Part shown: piece by piece, positions 5,485-7,213 of the stretch
Layout of the letters: every line of letters starts with the position of its first letter
Numbering within the stretch: position 1 is the stretch's first letter
Assembly (NCBI GenBank): GCA_018333845.1
Contig: JAGXSK010000149.1
Coordinates: 1-7,213 of the forward strand
Direction of reading: 5' to 3'
Length of the DNA stretch: 7,213 bases
Source: Clostridia bacterium
Lineage (GTDB): Bacteria; Bacillota; DSM-16504; Desulfitibacterales; Desulfitibacteraceae
Made by a program: the position numbers and the translations under genes
Notes under the pieces: generated by a model
The model's database searches: none
Told to the model about the DNA's origin: nothing
What the model saw: the letters and a program-made list of their open reading frames with translations, nothing else

Positions 5485-6960
5485 ATGAAAGATAATATTA
5501 TTAAAAAGACCATTGCTTTTTTATTGTATCTTTGTATCTTCATGGCTATTCATATCACACCGATGCAAGCAAACACATTATCAATCCAGGGAAATGTTAA
5601 TATTAGAGTATCTTTGTCTTCTGGGATTAATATAGCCAACTTTAGAGTGGAGAGGGGTTCCTATTACTTAATAGACGAGGGCACAGGTATAATAGTAGGT
5701 CAACCAGCACAAGGGGCGTTATGGAGTATTATAAAAAAGGGTCCTGTTCTAGATGTGGAGATGGGTGGGCAGCCTGTTAGTATTGCTTTCAAAGGTCCTC
5801 TAGCGTTAATCCCCCATGACCAACAAGCCTTAAATCTCATTAGCTTTTCCAATACAATGTATCGTGCCACTATTAGATTTATAAATGAAAACGAAGGTAT
5901 CCGGGTGATAAATGAATTGGACATTGAAAGGTACCTTTATGGAGTTGTTGGCCCTGAAATGGGAACAAGTGCTGATTTTGAGGCATTAAAAGCTCAAGCA
6001 GTTGTATCAAGGTCATATGCCTTGGCGTCTATGAATCGTAGAAATGTTTTTGATGTTACGAACAATATTACTACTCAGGTATACAGGGGTTATAGTGCTG
6101 AGACACTTCCAGGAGGGAGTAAAGCAATAAAGGCAGTTGATGATACGGCAGGCGAGGTGATTTATTATGAGGATACCCTGGTAAAAGCCTTCTATCATGC
6201 AAATGCTGGTGGCTATACTGCCAGCTCAGAAAATGTGTGGCATAATCCTTTGCCATACTTAAAAGCCACTCCTTCGCCCTATGATATATTTGCTTTTAAT
6301 TATCCACATCAGTCTAGAGGTTGGCCTGCTAATACATATAAATGGGAAAGAACCGTATCCATAACAGAAGCCCAACAGATGATTGAAAAATATTACCAAA
6401 ATTCAAGCAGCATGAATATTGGCAGTTTGTTAAATTTATCTACTAGACAATTGGATCATGCAACAAAAGGGACAACCCTTTGTGGTAGAGTAACGGAATT
6501 AAAACTATACGGTACAGCAGGAACAGAAACAGTAATTAAGGATCAAATCAGGAATATCTTTGGCTTAAGGAGTACAAAATTTGAAATCAAGATGGATTCT
6601 ACAGTATTTGTTAAAAATGGAAACAATGCGGTTGTACAGATAAACTCAGCTGATGGATTAAAGGTAATAGGTCGAGAGGGGGCTATAGCTGGTGTAAATG
6701 GAGGTAATCCTAATTATACTGTTAAAAACAAAGTGGCTGCAAGACAGATACCCAAGACTTTTACAGAAATAACCTTTGATGGTTATGGACATGGCCATGG
6801 TGTAGGAATGAGTCAATGGGGAGCCAGGGGTATGGCAGCAAGTGGGTATAATTACAGAGAAATCATTGAACACTATTATAACCTGGGAAAAAATGATGGT
6901 AAATTAAGAATACTAAATTACTATACAAGCATTCCTGTAATACATGAAAATGAACTTTGA
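5485..6960 (+). CDS. SpoIID/LytB domain protein (putative secreted lytic transglycosylase)
   Basis: A 491-residue exported protein. Residues 1-29 look like a signal peptide or membrane anchor (KK, then a hydrophobic run 9-22, with a possible cut after MQA). Family blocks are LDIERYLYGVVGPEMG (145-160), containing Glu158 at the position of the catalytic glutamate of SpoIID, then EALKAQAVVSRSYAL (166-180), FYHANAGGYTASSENVW (236-252), LPYLKATPSPYD (256-267), and GYGHGHGVGMSQWGARGMA (433-451) with IIEHYYNLG near the end. SpoIID of B. subtilis cleaves stem-peptide-free glycan strands during engulfment, but it is shorter, about 340 residues. This copy, beside ruvAB, is more likely a paralogue of broader cell-wall function than the engulfment SpoIID itself. 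The only cysteines are 17 and 333, so a cysteine-bound zinc near the active site, as in some homologues, is unlikely. The ATG at 5485 follows AGGTG at 5470-5474. The last 25 residues lie beyond the conserved domain and may have been altered by the adjacent insertion sequence. Confidence 0.88.
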   Translation: MKDNIIKKTIAFLLYLCIFMAIHITPMQANTLSIQGNVNIRVSLSSGINIANFRVERGSYYLIDEGTGIIVGQPAQGALWSIIKKGPVLDVEMGGQPVSIAFKGPLALIPHDQQALNLISFSNTMYRATIRFINENEGIRVINELDIERYLYGVVGPEMGTSADFEALKAQAVVSRSYALASMNRRNVFDVTNNITTQVYRGYSAETLPGGSKAIKAVDDTAGEVIYYEDTLVKAFYHANAGGYTASSENVWHNPLPYLKATPSPYDIFAFNYPHQSRGWPANTYKWERTVSITEAQQMIEKYYQNSSSMNIGSLLNLSTRQLDHATKGTTLCGRVTELKLYGTAGTETVIKDQIRNIFGLRSTKFEIKMDSTVFVKNGNNAVVQINSADGLKVIGREGAIAGVNGGNPNYTVKNKVAARQIPKTFTEITFDGYGHGHGVGMSQWGARGMAASGYNYREIIEHYYNLGKNDGKLRILNYYTSIPVIHENEL

Positions 6961-6985
6961 AAACTAAAAAACCTCCTGTTATGAT
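6957..6985 (+). promoter_or_regulatory. Probable transposase promoter with extended -10
   Basis: TTGAAA at 6957-6962 (5 of 6 to the -35 consensus) and TATGAT at 6980-6985 (5 of 6) are separated by 17 bases, and TG at 6977-6978 makes an extended -10. Transcription would start near 6992. The -35 overlaps the spoIID stop codon, so it may be host DNA supplying a -35 to a -10 carried on the element. The extended -10 could work without it. Confidence 0.55.
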
Positions 6986-7032
6986 TAATGTGTGCCTCAG
7001 AAACGCACAAAAATCATAATAACCAGGAGGTT
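6970..7032 (+). promoter_or_regulatory. Bulged hairpin covering the transposase ribosome binding site
   Basis: The arms AACCTCCTG (6970-6978) and CAGGAGGTT (7024-7032) pair over 9 bases. TTATGATT (6979-6986) and AATCATAA (7012-7019) pair over 8 more. The only interruption is the 4-base bulge TAAC at 7020-7023. Inside the loop, TGTGC (6991-6995) and GCACA (7005-7009) form a small third stem. The whole Shine-Dalgarno AGGAGG (7025-7030) is in the right arm and would be hidden. The left arm contains the -10 of the probable promoter, so only transcripts begun upstream can form the long stems. On the minus strand, CAGGAGG is followed by TTTTTT (6966-6971 read in reverse), so the same structure resembles an intrinsic terminator for opposing transcription. 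Confidence 0.8.
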
Positions 7033-7040
7033 GTAAGCAA

Positions 7041-7213
7041 ATGAAAAATAATAACATTCAAAAGTTAGAAGCAATAACACCAAGCACACTAGTAGTTGGA
7101 GTAGATATAGCAAAAGAAACACAGTGGGCAAGGTTCGTTGATTATCGTGGCTTAGAATTATGGAAAACCCTTAAATTCAAGAACAATAAAAAAGGCTTCG
7201 AGAGTATTTTAAC
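7041..7213 (+). CDS. IS110-family transposase, N-terminal fragment (continues outside window)
   Basis: Only the first 57 codons are in the window. The sequence STLVVGVDIAKETQWARFVD (residues 15-34) followed by YRGLEL is the start of the DEDD (RuvC-like) catalytic domain of IS110-family recombinases; Asp22 is the expected first metal-binding acid. These enzymes use the RuvC-like domain together with a C-terminal serine domain and, in studied members, a non-coding bridge RNA encoded by the element. The ATG is 10 bases after AGGAGG (7025-7030). The frame is open to the window end, so there is no sign of decay in the visible part. Whether it belongs to the IS110 or IS1111 subgroup cannot be decided without the rest of the element. 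Confidence 0.88.
   Translation, partial: MKNNNIQKLEAITPSTLVVGVDIAKETQWARFVDYRGLELWKTLKFKNNKKGFESIL

Larger units (their letters stand above)
6964..7213 (+). mobile_element. IS110-family insertion sequence, left end (right end outside window)
   Basis: The transposase start at 7041 and the hairpin before it mark the left part of an IS110-family element. The exact left boundary cannot be set: these elements usually lack terminal inverted repeats and make little or no target duplication. The position given is where spoIID coding ends; the element could begin anywhere from about 6884 (end of the conserved SpoIID domain) to 6970. The element continues beyond the window. Confidence 0.75.

Noticed and set aside
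6961..7040. Hairpin as a + strand intrinsic terminator for the spoIID transcript
   Set aside because: No T-run follows the right arm on the + strand; sequestration of the ribosome site explains the structure better.
6863..7057. Minus-strand frame across the spoIID end and the insertion sequence start
   Set aside because: It spans the junction of two unrelated segments and the hairpin, with no family match; chance.

Overview
The window is an AT-rich stretch of chromosomal DNA. Apart from the terminal insertion sequence, every recognisable gene reads on the + strand. The gene set points to a spore-forming anaerobic member of the Clostridia: a CooT-type nickel protein, a DUF3842 protein, an NH3-dependent NAD synthase, a BofC-like protein, a SpoIID/LytB enzyme, and RuvC sitting with RuvAB (Bacilli use RecU instead of RuvC). 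The exact genus cannot be named from the sequence.

Layout. Positions 3-1183 hold a tight three-gene unit: the 3' part of a DUF3842 gene, a 62-residue CooT-family nickel-binding protein, and nadE. A gene-poor gap follows (1184-1558). It holds two short overlapping open frames that may be decayed coding sequence, and at its end a good sigma-A-type promoter. From there run yebC (1559-2305), a membrane-anchored BofC-like gene (2383-2973), ruvC (3054-3578), ruvA (3550-4170), ruvB (4178-5236), a small DUF2905 membrane protein (5242-5466) and a secreted SpoIID/LytB-type enzyme (5485-6960). The segment from ruvC to spoIID has overlaps or gaps of at most 18 bases and no visible + strand terminator, so it probably forms one transcript. 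RuvA and RuvB migrate Holliday junctions and RuvC cuts them. The neighbouring BofC-like and SpoIID-like proteins belong to families linked to sporulation and cell-wall remodelling.

The right end (about 6964-7213) is the left end of an IS110-family element, with the first 57 codons of its transposase. It lies directly after spoIID, where related genomes usually carry queA and tgt. Just upstream of the transposase is the most interesting structure of the window. A long bulged hairpin (6970-7032) has a right arm that contains the transposase Shine-Dalgarno and a left arm that contains an extended -10 promoter. A transcript reading in from spoIID would fold and hide the ribosome site, whereas a transcript from the element's own promoter would start after the left arm and leave it free. 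This resembles the known strategy by which some insertion sequences avoid activation by outside transcription. The rest of the window is ordinary, well-conserved chromosomal content, and I see no novel multi-gene system in it.
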